From contig CBDUMS010000033.1 in NCBI GenBank assembly GCA_965368405.1, positions 1 to 31,554 of the forward strand: 31,554 bases of DNA, in the 5' to 3' direction. Positions within the stretch are counted from its first letter, which is position 1, and every line of letters begins with the position of its first letter. Origin of the DNA: S012-113 sp965368405. Its GTDB lineage: Bacteria; Bacteroidota; Bacteroidia; Cytophagales; Cyclobacteriaceae. Both the position numbers and the translations under genes were made by a program. Below the pieces are notes generated by a model. That model saw only the letters and a program-made list of their open reading frames with translations, ran no database searches and was not told where the DNA came from. Positions 1 through 8,509 of the stretch are shown one piece after another.

Positions 1-1255
1 CGCCGATGGTTAAATCTGCAAATTTTGTGGAGATATCGGCACCAAAACCAAAATGCATTCTATCTGCCCGGAGGCTAGTATTTGATACGGTAAGACCAAA
101 ATCCGAAATTGGGTCTGGTTCTGTATTAACAGCTGAATAGTCCATTGCAAAACTACCAAATATCGATAAGTATTCGCTCGCATAAACCTCCAAGCCTAAT
201 CCATAATTGATAACCGAACCAAGTTTATCTACTATAGTCATCTGATATACTTCTTGGGTACTTTGACCTGTGAATGGCTGAGATTTTAAAATTGTATATG
301 AAGGAATGGCACTGAACCATTCCACACTGGTATGCAATAAACTTCGTTTGCCTAATCGAAAACCCGCACCAACGCCAACGGACCAAGGCGTATTATGTTG
401 AGTCTCTAAATTACCTTGATTATTTATCACATAGACATCCGTTAAATCATCATTAGCCGTAGTATCTATGCCGGATAGAAAAGTCTCGTAGCTCGTATTG
501 CCTGATGTAATACCTTCCAGTTTTGGGGTTGTCACAGTTAATCCAGCGGTTAGTTTTTCCCCTTTATAACTAATACCGAACTTACCCAAGATACTCTGTG
601 ATTTAAACCCATAGGATCTCTTCTGTATTCGGATTACCGTACCAGAATCGACAGAATAAGCCTGTTCCTGCGTCCTAAGACCGGCATTTCTTTCTAAATT
701 GGAGTAGAACCCGGTTGCGCCAATACTAATTTTTTCGTTAAGCGGGTAGGACCAGCTTAGACCCATCCATTCATCACGAACTGTATTAGTACTAGTGATT
801 TGACCACTGAAATACTCATCTCCAGGAAACCGCGAAACATAGTCTCCTTCCGTTTCTACTGCAAAAGAAAAATTATTTTCGGATTTCACTCGAGTTAGAA
901 ATGCATAGGCGAATTGATGTCCTTCCAAGAACCCTACTTTAAAGGTACCTGAAACAAGAGAAGGTCCCGATCCAAACTGAGATCTTTCTAAATCGATGCC
1001 ATCTCCCAAACCATTTTCAAGCTTCAGCCCTTCAAGCTGGTAAACCTGACCTGAGATAACAAAAGCGGGAGATTCAAACTGAGACAGCCTGGCAGGATTA
1101 TAGTATACTGCTCCTAAATCCTCTACACTGCCTATTACAACCCCATTGAGGAGCATCGATCGGGTGCCATAACTCTCGGTCCAGTAATGGCTTGTCTGGC
1201 CAAAGGTTTCTGAAAGCACAAGAAACAAACTAAATACAACAATGATTTTCTTCAT
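1..1255 (-). CDS. Outer-membrane beta-barrel protein, OmpP1/FadL-like (3' end outside window)
   Basis: I translated this frame by hand from an ATG at 1255; it stays open for 418 codons to the window edge, so the C-terminus is missing. It starts with a typical signal peptide (Lys-Lys at 2-3, then a hydrophobic stretch to about residue 16). A segment near residue 35-55 reads GSVEDLGAVYYNPARL, the Asn-Pro-Ala pattern seen at the N-terminus of FadL/OmpP1-type transporters of Bacteroidota. The rest alternates short polar and aromatic stretches, as expected for beta strands of an outer-membrane barrel. The family generally carries hydrophobic compounds, but no substrate can be named here. It is transcribed away from the DUF2911 lipoprotein gene. 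Family assignment is moderate; the existence of the gene is clear. Confidence 0.8.
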   Translation of the reverse strand, partial: MKKIIVVFSLFLVLSETFGQTSHYWTESYGTRSMLLNGVVIGSVEDLGAVYYNPARLSQFESPAFVISGQVYQLEGLKLENGLGDGIDLERSQFGSGPSLVSGTFKVGFLEGHQFAYAFLTRVKSENNFSFAVETEGDYVSRFPGDEYFSGQITSTNTVRDEWMGLSWSYPLNEKISIGATGFYSNLERNAGLRTQEQAYSVDSGTVIRIQKRSYGFKSQSILGKFGISYKGEKLTAGLTVTTPKLEGITSGNTSYETFLSGIDTTANDDLTDVYVINNQGNLETQHNTPWSVGVGAGFRLGKRSLLHTSVEWFSAIPSYTILKSQPFTGQSTQEVYQMTIVDKLGSVINYGLGLEVYASEYLSIFGSFAMDYSAVNTEPDPISDFGLTVSNTSLRADRMHFGFGADISTKFADLTIG

Positions 1256-1260
1256 ATCTG

Positions 1261-1268
1261 CAAAAATA
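1261..1268 (-). promoter_or_regulatory. Possible -7 box (TANNTTTG type) for the outer-membrane protein gene
   Basis: The minus strand reads TATTTTTG and then CAGAT before the ATG at 1255. It fits the Bacteroidota -7 consensus TANNTTTG, but no -33 TTG sits at the usual spacing. If used, transcription would begin almost at the start codon, giving a leaderless or nearly leaderless message. The rest of the 189-base divergent gap (1256-1444) is AT-rich, and I see no hairpin in it. Confidence 0.3.
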
Positions 1269-1444
1269 ATATTGAGATCAAGTTAAGAAGATTATTAACG
1301 AATTACATCCAAATTCAGCGCAAGTTGATGTTTTTTTACAAAATTTGGTCGAGCAAATTTACCTAAGTAAGAACCACATTGCTGGAGAAGGCAGCTATCT
1401 CTCGTCAGGAGTTATTATTTTTATCCTTATTATAAAAAAATGAC

Positions 1445-2599
1445 ATGAAAAAGACAGGGATTATTTTACTCACACTAATCATTATTGACCTCGGTTTAAT
1501 ATCTTGTATCAATCAACCAAATCAGCAAGTTGAGGAGACTTTTTATTTTGTAACCAAGTTAGGAAATGACACCCTTGCTGTTGAAAAAATAACCCAATAC
1601 CCAGATAGTATAACAGCAACCGCCCTATTAAGATCTCCACGATTACAATTGGTCTCTTACGGTTATTCAACAAGTGCTGACAAAGAGATTTATAGAGCTG
1701 TTTCGCAAAACCCATTGAATAATGAAGTGATTAATACGGAGTTGGCTGAGTGGAAAAAGGATAGTCTTTATGTGCGATTGCGAAATGGTGAAATTGAAAA
1801 ATTAATCGCTGCAGAAAAAGCGGTTATCCCTTTCGTGGATATGATACATTGGCCATTTGAAATCATGTTGAAAAATGGCCTTGGACTGGAAGAAGGTGCT
1901 GAATTAGAGCAACAAGTTTGGTCAGGAACAAGAACCTTTAAGTTTAAGGTTAAAAAAATTAGTGCCGATTCTATGGCCATAATACACCCAAGCAGAGGGG
2001 CAATGGGGGTTAAAATTGACGAAAACGGAGCTCTTCTTGAACTTGACGCATCACAAACTACACGTAAGCTGCTAGTTACACGCCATGAGACGATCAATTT
2101 CGACGAAATCCAAAACAGCTTTATTCAAGCCGAAAAATCTGGCAAAGGAATTGGGGCGCTCTCAGGGCGTGGTAATACCACCAAAACAGTTTTAGGCGTT
2201 TCTTATGAAATTGATTTTGGGACCCCTTCGAAGCGTGGCCGCGAAATTTGGGGCTCGTTAGTAAAATATGGCGAACGCTGGCGGACTGGGGCAAATCGCG
2301 CCACACATTTTAAAATTGATACGCCTATTCAAATAAATGAACTCAAGGTGCCTGCTGGTGAATACACCTTATTTACAATTCCCTTTGATGAAACCTGCGA
2401 ACTAATAGTAAACAAGCAAACTGGTCAGAATGGAAGAACCTATGATCCGGCTAAGGATCTTGGAAGAGTAGAGATGAGTTCGAGCGAACTACCTGCTCCG
2501 GTGGAGTCTTTTACAATTGATATAATCGAGCGTGATAGTAAAGCGTTTCTCTCCCTACAATGGGACATGAAATCCTATGAAGTAGAACTAAAAAAATAA
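1445..2599 (+). CDS. DUF2911 domain lipoprotein
   Basis: A 384-residue predicted lipoprotein. The N-terminus has two lysines, a hydrophobic core and a lipobox LISC with the lipidated cysteine at residue 21, so it should be anchored in the cell envelope. Residues about 225-380 match the DUF2911 pattern of Bacteroidota: a segment containing RWRTGANRATHF, then the motif PAGEYTLFTIP. Family members are usually exported proteins of about 150-200 residues; here an extra region of roughly 200 residues of unknown nature precedes the domain. No biochemical function is established that I can cite. It stands alone between a divergent outer-membrane protein gene and the nucleotide-sugar genes. Confidence 0.85.
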   Translation: MKKTGIILLTLIIIDLGLISCINQPNQQVEETFYFVTKLGNDTLAVEKITQYPDSITATALLRSPRLQLVSYGYSTSADKEIYRAVSQNPLNNEVINTELAEWKKDSLYVRLRNGEIEKLIAAEKAVIPFVDMIHWPFEIMLKNGLGLEEGAELEQQVWSGTRTFKFKVKKISADSMAIIHPSRGAMGVKIDENGALLELDASQTTRKLLVTRHETINFDEIQNSFIQAEKSGKGIGALSGRGNTTKTVLGVSYEIDFGTPSKRGREIWGSLVKYGERWRTGANRATHFKIDTPIQINELKVPAGEYTLFTIPFDETCELIVNKQTGQNGRTYDPAKDLGRVEMSSSELPAPVESFTIDIIERDSKAFLSLQWDMKSYEVELKK

Positions 2600-2630
2600 A
2601 CGGTCAATCTAGACAAAAATGAGGTATTTA

Positions 2631-2644
2631 TAGGCTTTAGGCTT
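2631..2644 (+). repeat. Perfect tandem 7-bp repeat TAGGCTT x2
   Basis: TAGGCTT occurs twice head to tail just upstream of the predicted -7 box of the nucleotide-sugar operon. The position suits a regulator-binding site, but two short copies can occur by chance. Confidence 0.3.
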
Positions 2645-2651
2645 ATTTTTG
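2644..2651 (+). promoter_or_regulatory. Probable -7 box for the ugd-uxs-galE operon
   Basis: TATTTTTG followed by CACC fits the Bacteroidota -7 consensus TANNTTTG. The start codon is 25 bases further on, leaving a 5' leader of about 20 bases. I see no TTTG at the -33 position. Confidence 0.5.
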
Positions 2652-2676
2652 CACCTCTTATTAAACCTTAATTCAT

Positions 2677-3993
2677 ATGAAAATTGCAGTGGTAGGAACC
2701 GGGTATGTAGGTCTGGTTACAGGAACTTGTTTTGCAGAAACAGGAAATCATGTTACCTGCGTAGATATTGACGAAAACAAAGTTAACCAGCTAAAGGGCG
2801 GAAAAATCCCTATCTATGAGCCTGGTTTAGAAACTTTGTTTGAAAGGAACACAAGACAAGGCAGACTAGAATTTACAACCTCGTTACAGGAGGGTGTTGA
2901 AGGAGCGAAAATTATTTTCCTGGCCCTGCCAACTCCTCCGGGTGAAGACGGTTCGGCCGACCTACAATATATCTTAAAAGTTGCCGAAGATCTTGGCCCT
3001 ATTCTTAAGAACTATACGGTTCTCGTTGATAAAAGCACGGTTCCTGTTGGTACCGCGGAAAAAGTTTTTGCTGCGGTGGCCGCCAATACATCTGCTCCTT
3101 TCGATGTAGTTTCAAACCCTGAGTTTCTTCGTGAGGGTGTAGCGGTAGAAGACTTTATGAAGCCAGACCGGGTGGTTATTGGAACGCAATCTAATGAAGC
3201 TAAAAAATTATTGGATGAGCTTTATGCCCCATTAGTGCGCCAAGGGAACCCTATAATTTATATGGATGAACGATCGGCAGAACTTACCAAGTATGCAGCC
3301 AATTCTTTCCTTGCCACTAAAATCACGTTCATGAATGAAATAGCCAATCTATGTGACCGATTAGGGGCCGATGTAGATATGGTTCGAAAGGGTATTGGAA
3401 CGGATTCTAGAATTGGAAAACGGTTTTTGTTTTCAGGCATAGGCTATGGTGGCAGTTGTTTCCCAAAAGATGTACAGGCACTTGCAAAATCATCTGTTGA
3501 AGTGGACTATGATTTCAAGATATTGAATGCTGTAATGTCTATCAATACAGCCCAAAAAACTATGCTCATCCCTAAAATAAGCTCATATTTTAATGGCGAT
3601 TTGGCGGGTAAAACCATAGCGATTTGGGGGTTAGCATTTAAACCAAATACTGATGACATTAGAGAAGCACCGGCGCTATATAATATTGATGAATTATTGA
3701 AGATGGGTGCCAATGTGCAGGTTTTCGATCCTGAAGCGATGGAAAATGTGAAGGCTATCTACGGTGACAAAATCACTTTTTGCAATGATCAGTACGAAGC
3801 GTTGAATAACGCCGACGCACTTCTTATCGTTACGGAGTGGCCGGTATTTAGAACACCTGAATTTGAGACAATAAAAGCAAAATTAACATCACCAGTAATT
3901 TTTGACGGGCGAAATCTATATGAAGTGGAGCATATGGATGAACTAGGCTTTGATTATTTTAGCGTAGGTAGAAAAGAAGTTATCCATGGCTAA
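2677..3993 (+). CDS. ugd: UDP-glucose 6-dehydrogenase
   Basis: 438 residues, the usual length. It oxidises UDP-glucose to UDP-glucuronate with two NAD+ in the cytoplasm. The N-terminal Rossmann motif is VGTGYVGLVTG (residues 5-15). The catalytic cysteine is C261 in GYGGSCFPKD. The C-terminal UDP-binding domain includes IWGLAFKPNTDDIREAP. The gene overlaps the next one by 8 bases, and that gene uses its product, so the two are probably translationally coupled. UDP-glucuronate feeds polysaccharide or glycan synthesis. I see nothing missing. Confidence 0.95.
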   Translation: MKIAVVGTGYVGLVTGTCFAETGNHVTCVDIDENKVNQLKGGKIPIYEPGLETLFERNTRQGRLEFTTSLQEGVEGAKIIFLALPTPPGEDGSADLQYILKVAEDLGPILKNYTVLVDKSTVPVGTAEKVFAAVAANTSAPFDVVSNPEFLREGVAVEDFMKPDRVVIGTQSNEAKKLLDELYAPLVRQGNPIIYMDERSAELTKYAANSFLATKITFMNEIANLCDRLGADVDMVRKGIGTDSRIGKRFLFSGIGYGGSCFPKDVQALAKSSVEVDYDFKILNAVMSINTAQKTMLIPKISSYFNGDLAGKTIAIWGLAFKPNTDDIREAPALYNIDELLKMGANVQVFDPEAMENVKAIYGDKITFCNDQYEALNNADALLIVTEWPVFRTPEFETIKAKLTSPVIFDGRNLYEVEHMDELGFDYFSVGRKEVIHG

Positions 3994-4978
3994 AAAAACT
4001 GTACTCATAACCGGCGCCGCTGGTTTTCTTGGTTCACATCTTTGCGATCGCTTCATAAAGGAAGACTTTAAAGTGATTGGTATGGATAATCTGATCACTG
4101 GTGACATCAAAAATATAGAGCACTTGTTTTCGAATAAGAACTTTGAATTCGTAGAGCACGATGTATCTAATTATGTTCATATTGCTGGAGAACTAGACTA
4201 CATTCTACATTTCGCTTCTCCTGCCAGTCCGATAGACTATTTAAAAATTCCAATTCAAACGTTAAAAGTAGGATCGCTGGGGACACATAATTTGCTGGGC
4301 CTGGCAAAAGATAAGAAAGCTACCATGATGATTGCCTCTACATCCGAAGTTTATGGCGATCCAACAGTACATCCACAGCCTGAAGAATACTATGGTAATG
4401 TAAACCCGGTAGGACCACGTGGCGTATACGACGAAGCGAAGAGGTTTCAGGAAGCCATGACTATGGCCTACCACACTTATCATAATTTAGATATTCGAAT
4501 TGTTCGAATTTTTAATACCTATGGTCCTCGGATGAGATTAAACGATGGTCGGGTACTTCCTGCGTTTATAGGGCAGGCTTTAAGGGGAGAGGATCTTACA
4601 GTTTTTGGCGATGGCTCACAAACAAGATCTTTTTGTTATGTAGACGACTTGGTCGAGGGAATTTATCGCTTACTCTTTAGCGATTATGTTTACCCCGTAA
4701 ATATTGGCAATCCTGTAGAAATTACGATCAGTGAATTTGCCGAAGAAATCATCAAATTAACGGGTACTACCCAAAAAGTTATCTATAAACCTCTACCAAA
4801 GGATGATCCATTGCAGCGTCAACCAAAGATTGATAAGGCAAAAGAAATTCTTGGCTGGGAACCGCAGGTATCGCGGAGTGAAGGCCTTAAGATAACATAC
4901 GACTATTTTAAAAGTCTGCCGCAAGAAGAATTATACAAAAAAGAGCATAACACCTTTGAAGGTTTCATAAAAAAATGA
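3986..4978 (+). CDS. uxs: UDP-glucuronate decarboxylase (UDP-xylose synthase)
   Basis: 330 residues, an extended short-chain dehydrogenase. It decarboxylates UDP-glucuronate to UDP-xylose with bound NAD+. The nucleotide-binding motif is TGAAGFLGSH near the N-terminus and the catalytic Tyr148-x3-Lys152 lies in GVYDEAKR. The stretches GPRGVYDEAKR and NTYGPRM are typical of UXS enzymes and separate them from dTDP-glucose dehydratases. The start codon lies inside the end of ugd (8-base overlap) and the end overlaps galE by 4 bases (ATGA). The preceding gene makes its substrate, which supports the assignment. Confidence 0.92.
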   Translation: MAKKTVLITGAAGFLGSHLCDRFIKEDFKVIGMDNLITGDIKNIEHLFSNKNFEFVEHDVSNYVHIAGELDYILHFASPASPIDYLKIPIQTLKVGSLGTHNLLGLAKDKKATMMIASTSEVYGDPTVHPQPEEYYGNVNPVGPRGVYDEAKRFQEAMTMAYHTYHNLDIRIVRIFNTYGPRMRLNDGRVLPAFIGQALRGEDLTVFGDGSQTRSFCYVDDLVEGIYRLLFSDYVYPVNIGNPVEITISEFAEEIIKLTGTTQKVIYKPLPKDDPLQRQPKIDKAKEILGWEPQVSRSEGLKITYDYFKSLPQEELYKKEHNTFEGFIKK

Positions 4979-5985
4979 ACAAGATTTTAGTAACTGGAGG
5001 AGCTGGCTTCATTGGATCTCATACTGTAGTAGAACTCCACAATAGCGGCTATGAGCCCATAATCGTTGATAATTTTTCTAATTCAGAGCCGTCAGTACTT
5101 GATGGACTACGGGAAATCATAGGCAATCGGGTTAAATGCTATGAAGGTGATTGTACAGACGCTACCTTTATGCACAATGTATTTAAAATTGAAAACCCAG
5201 ATGGAGTAATCCATTTCGCTGCACTTAAGGCCGTTGGCGAATCTGTTGAAAAACCGCTAGCCTATTACAACAATAACCTCATTTCGCTAATTGTTCTGCT
5301 GGAGGCTATGAATAAGATTAAATGCTCCAATTTGGTATTTTCATCATCATGCACGGTATATGGCACACCCGATAGCCTGCCTGTAACCGAAGAATCTCCA
5401 GTAAAAACGGCGATGTCACCTTATGGGTACACCAAGCAGGTGAGTGAGCAGATCATTAAAGACACAGTAACAAGTAGCGAAACACTTTCGGCGATTGCCT
5501 TGCGTTATTTTAATCCAATTGGCGCTCATCCTTCTGCTAAAATTGGTGAATTACCCATAGGAGTACCAAATAACCTTATCCCCTTTGTTACACAAACTGC
5601 AGCAGGAATTCGCAAAGAACTAGTTGTATTTGGCAATGACTATGGCACCCCCGATGGGTCTAATGTTCGCGATTATATTCATGTTGTTGATTTAGCAAAA
5701 GCGCACGTAAAAACGCTGGAGTACCTGAATAGTCACCCAAAAATGTACGACTTTGTTAATGTTGGAACTGGCAAAGGAAATTCGGTGCTAGAGGTGATCG
5801 AAACTTTTAAGAAAGTAACCGGCGAATCACTCAATTATCGGATTGGGGATCGGCGTGAAGGAGATGTTGAGCAGGTATACGCATCTGTGGACAAGTCTAC
5901 AAAGATGCTTGGCTGGACAGCAGAATTAGGGCTAGAAGATGCCTTGGAAGATGCCTGGCGATGGCAACAAAATCTGGTTCGCTAG
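4975..5985 (+). CDS. galE: UDP-glucose 4-epimerase (GalE family)
   Basis: 336 residues, matching bacterial GalE. It interconverts UDP-glucose and UDP-galactose through an NAD+-bound keto intermediate. GGAGFIGSHT near the N-terminus binds NAD+, SSSCTVYG holds the catalytic Ser region, and Tyr150-x3-Lys154 (YGYTK) is the catalytic pair. It overlaps the UDP-xylose synthase gene by 4 bases. Because of that coupling it could instead, or also, epimerise UDP-xylose to UDP-arabinose; sequence alone does not settle this. It ends 9 bases from the stop of a convergent gene, with no terminator hairpin visible between them. Confidence 0.9.
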   Translation: MNKILVTGGAGFIGSHTVVELHNSGYEPIIVDNFSNSEPSVLDGLREIIGNRVKCYEGDCTDATFMHNVFKIENPDGVIHFAALKAVGESVEKPLAYYNNNLISLIVLLEAMNKIKCSNLVFSSSCTVYGTPDSLPVTEESPVKTAMSPYGYTKQVSEQIIKDTVTSSETLSAIALRYFNPIGAHPSAKIGELPIGVPNNLIPFVTQTAAGIRKELVVFGNDYGTPDGSNVRDYIHVVDLAKAHVKTLEYLNSHPKMYDFVNVGTGKGNSVLEVIETFKKVTGESLNYRIGDRREGDVEQVYASVDKSTKMLGWTAELGLEDALEDAWRWQQNLVR

Positions 5986-5994
5986 GGAGCCAAA

Positions 5995-6456
5995 TTAAGA
6001 ATCAATAGCGATGTCTTTTAGCGAATAATACTTCTGTATTCTACTCGCTAATCTATCATTCGATTGCCGCAGATGAGCATCTAAATACCCCTGATCTTCT
6101 TCGATCTCATTGAAATAGAGTAAGATTCCTGGAACCTCGGTCTGAACGGCAAAACGCAAAAAACGTAGTTCTACATTGCCTGGATTACTCTGAATAGTTT
6201 CCTCAAGAATTTTCTTGCCCTTGTTAAAATATGAAAGCTTGGTAAATGGATTAGGATATCGCTTCGCCTGAAGCATAGTAGCTAGGGCAAAATAACCCAT
6301 GGCCGTACTGCTTTCATCTTTTTGCTCCGTCATTATTTCAAGAAACTCCTCACAAAAGTCAGCGCTTGCGTTCGCCTTTTCCAAATAAACGGAATAGTCG
6401 GGCTGCGCCGTAAGATAACCCGGTAAGAGTAATAATATATAAATGATGTACTTCAT
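5995..6456 (-). CDS. Small exported protein of unknown function, last gene of the aromatic operon
   Basis: I do not recognise the function. The frame can start at 6504 (169 residues), but I prefer the internal ATG at 6456 (153 residues). From there the protein begins with MKYIIYILLLLPGYLTAQ, a clean signal peptide ending at TAQ; the upstream 16 residues are charged and would bury that signal. The mature part is mostly helical and Tyr/Phe/Glu-rich, with a stretch GNVELRFLRFAVQ typical of helical-repeat proteins. It follows the DAHP synthase gene on the same strand (63 bases from that stop to this start), so it is probably co-transcribed. Periplasmic location is inferred from the signal peptide. 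Confidence 0.7.
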   Translation of the reverse strand: MKYIIYILLLLPGYLTAQPDYSVYLEKANASADFCEEFLEIMTEQKDESSTAMGYFALATMLQAKRYPNPFTKLSYFNKGKKILEETIQSNPGNVELRFLRFAVQTEVPGILLYFNEIEEDQGYLDAHLRQSNDRLASRIQKYYSLKDIAIDS

Positions 6457-6519
6457 TGTGTTGCGATACAGATAATCAGTAACCTGATCATCTTTTTTAA
6501 TCACGCAAAACTAATAAAC

Positions 6520-7611
6520 TTAATCAGCATTCATAATAGTCTCTTGGCGACGTATAGAATTTTGGTGAATGACTTCGAAAATAGCTTTAACAAATTCTGG
6601 ACTAACCGATTTGCTTTCAGCTTCACGCAATCTGGTTTCCATCATTTCCTTATATCTGCTAACTTGTAAAATAGTTACATCGCTTTGCTTTTTCAATGCC
6701 GCAATCTCATCTACGAGCCCCATTCGCTGCGCAAGTGTTTCAATAAGTTTCAAATCCAAATCATCGATACTTCCACGAAGTGACTCAAGGCTTTGTGCAA
6801 ACTCCTTATTGTCTGCATTAGCATGACGCCAAACAATTTCATCTAATATTTCCGTTAAGAAAGAAGGCGTAATCTGTTGTTTAGCATCACTCAATGCAAC
6901 TTCCGGGTTTATATGCGTTTCGATCATCAACCCTGCCATCTGAAGGTCAAAGGCCTTCTGACTAACTGGCTCAATTAGTTCTCTCTTCCCACCGATATGA
7001 CTTGGGTCACATATGATAGGTAGATCTGGGAGCAAGCTCTGTAATTCTATGGGCAATTTCCAGGTAGGATCATTTCGATAAATTGAATCGCTGGTTGGTG
7101 AAAAACCACGATGGATTGCTCCTAGCTTCGTAATTCCAGCACCATGAATTCTTTCCAGTGCCCCTATCCAAAGCTGTAAGTCAGGATTAATTGGATTTTT
7201 TACAAGTACGGGAACGTCGTTGCCTTCAAGAGCATCGGCAATTTCCTGCACCGAAAATGGGTTCACGGTAGTCCTGGCACCGATCCATAGAATATCCACT
7301 CCTGAGGCAATAGCAAGTTTAACATGTTCTCCCTTTGCAACTTCCGTTGCTGTTAGTAATCGGGTGTTTTCCTTAACTTTTCTAAGCCAGTCTAATCCTT
7401 TGTACCCTACTCCTTCAAAAGTTCCAGGTCTCGTTCTGGGTTTCCAGAGGCCAGCTCTGTACACCATGGCACGATGGTCTTTCTCGATTAGCTTGGCCGT
7501 TTCCATTACTTGTTCTTCCGACTCCGCACTACATGGTCCTGCAATTAATAATGGAAGTTCACTAACGGGTGCCCAAGACGATAAGGGCTCAATATTCAAA
7601 TTTAAATTCAT
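6520..7611 (-). CDS. aroF: Bifunctional DAHP synthase / chorismate mutase
   Basis: 363 residues. The first part (to about residue 260) is a class I DAHP synthase of the short, KDO8P-synthase-like type, with IAGPCSAES near residue 23, KPRTRPGTFEG and WIGARTT. It joins phosphoenolpyruvate and erythrose 4-phosphate, the first step of aromatic synthesis. The last 90 or so residues form an AroQ-type chorismate mutase (SLRGSIDDLDLKLIETLAQR, then the KK, RYKEMMETR and IRRQE segments). In this kind of fusion the mutase domain can also act as the sensor for chorismate or prephenate feedback, which is a family inference here. The gene sits 25 bases after tyrA in the pheA-led operon. Confidence 0.92.
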   Translation of the reverse strand: MNLNLNIEPLSSWAPVSELPLLIAGPCSAESEEQVMETAKLIEKDHRAMVYRAGLWKPRTRPGTFEGVGYKGLDWLRKVKENTRLLTATEVAKGEHVKLAIASGVDILWIGARTTVNPFSVQEIADALEGNDVPVLVKNPINPDLQLWIGALERIHGAGITKLGAIHRGFSPTSDSIYRNDPTWKLPIELQSLLPDLPIICDPSHIGGKRELIEPVSQKAFDLQMAGLMIETHINPEVALSDAKQQITPSFLTEILDEIVWRHANADNKEFAQSLESLRGSIDDLDLKLIETLAQRMGLVDEIAALKKQSDVTILQVSRYKEMMETRLREAESKSVSPEFVKAIFEVIHQNSIRRQETIMNAD

Positions 7612-7636
7612 ATTCTTTTCTAATTTATAGGAGGCC

Positions 7637-8509
7637 TTAATCAGCCTTTTCTCCCTCTAACACTTTTCTAATTTTATTCGTTTCTGACATTATTTCTTTC
7701 AATTTCTCTTCTTTCTCATCAACAATTAAAGACCTGAACTGATTCAAATTTTTAATGTAATGGTCTAAGACCCGCAGTACATTCTCAGCGTTTTCGGTAA
7801 ATATAGGAGCCCACATCTCTGGCGAACTTTTAGCCAGTCGAACCGTGCTCGCAAAACCACTACCGGCCATATCAAAAATATTATCCTCATCTTTCTCAAC
7901 CTCGAGCACAGTCTGTCCTAATATAAAAGAGCTAATGTGCGACATATGCGAGACATATGCGATATGCCGATCATGGGCATTGCTGTCCATATACTTAATT
8001 CGCATGCCTAGAGCTGTAATCATTGCTTCAACACGATCGAGCACCTCCTTAGATGATTTCTCAGGGTCACAAATGATATTAACTTTACCCTTGTACAAAT
8101 CAGGGAAAGCTGCCATAGGTCCTGTATTTTCTGTTCCTGCAATCGGGTGGCTGGCAACAAATTGATCTCGATTTTTAAAACTATCAGCAAGCTGTGCAAT
8201 TTTACTTTTAGTGGAACCAAAGTCCACTACCGCTGTCGATTCCGGCACTGAGTTTAATATTTTTGGCAAAACTACTAACGCATGGTTAACAGGAATTGCG
8301 ATAAGAATTAAGTCTGAATTCTTGCACAACTCATCTAATGTTACCTGCTCGTCAATTAGGCCCAAGGCCTCAGCCATTTCCTGATGCTTGGCGTTATCAT
8401 CAAAGCCAATTATTTTTTCGACATAGTTCTCCGCTCGCAGCTTTAATGCCACGGAGCCCCCAATCAAGCCAAGTCCGACTATACCAATTGTTTTTTCTTT
8501 GCTTGCCAT
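7637..8509 (-). CDS. tyrA: Prephenate dehydrogenase
   Basis: 290 residues. It oxidatively decarboxylates prephenate to 4-hydroxyphenylpyruvate, the tyrosine branch. The N-terminal Rossmann motif is GIVGLGLIGGSVA, and the segment SHPIAGTENTGP is the conserved substrate region with its histidine. Length and C-terminus indicate the short form without a regulatory ACT domain, so tyrosine feedback on this protein is not evident. The start overlaps the upstream aminotransferase gene by 31 bases; the glycine-rich motif begins at residue 10, so no later start is possible. Confidence 0.93.
   Translation of the reverse strand: MASKEKTIGIVGLGLIGGSVALKLRAENYVEKIIGFDDNAKHQEMAEALGLIDEQVTLDELCKNSDLILIAIPVNHALVVLPKILNSVPESTAVVDFGSTKSKIAQLADSFKNRDQFVASHPIAGTENTGPMAAFPDLYKGKVNIICDPEKSSKEVLDRVEAMITALGMRIKYMDSNAHDRHIAYVSHMSHISSFILGQTVLEVEKDEDNIFDMAGSGFASTVRLAKSSPEMWAPIFTENAENVLRVLDHYIKNLNQFRSLIVDEKEEKLKEIMSETNKIRKVLEGEKAD

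Noticed and set aside
1256..1444. A riboswitch or small RNA in the divergent gap before the DUF2911 gene.
   Set aside because: The stretch is AT-rich, with no extended stem or recognisable conserved core.
6457..6504. The longer start at 6504 for the small exported protein.
   Set aside because: It would put 16 charged residues before a clear signal peptide, so the ATG at 6456 is preferred.
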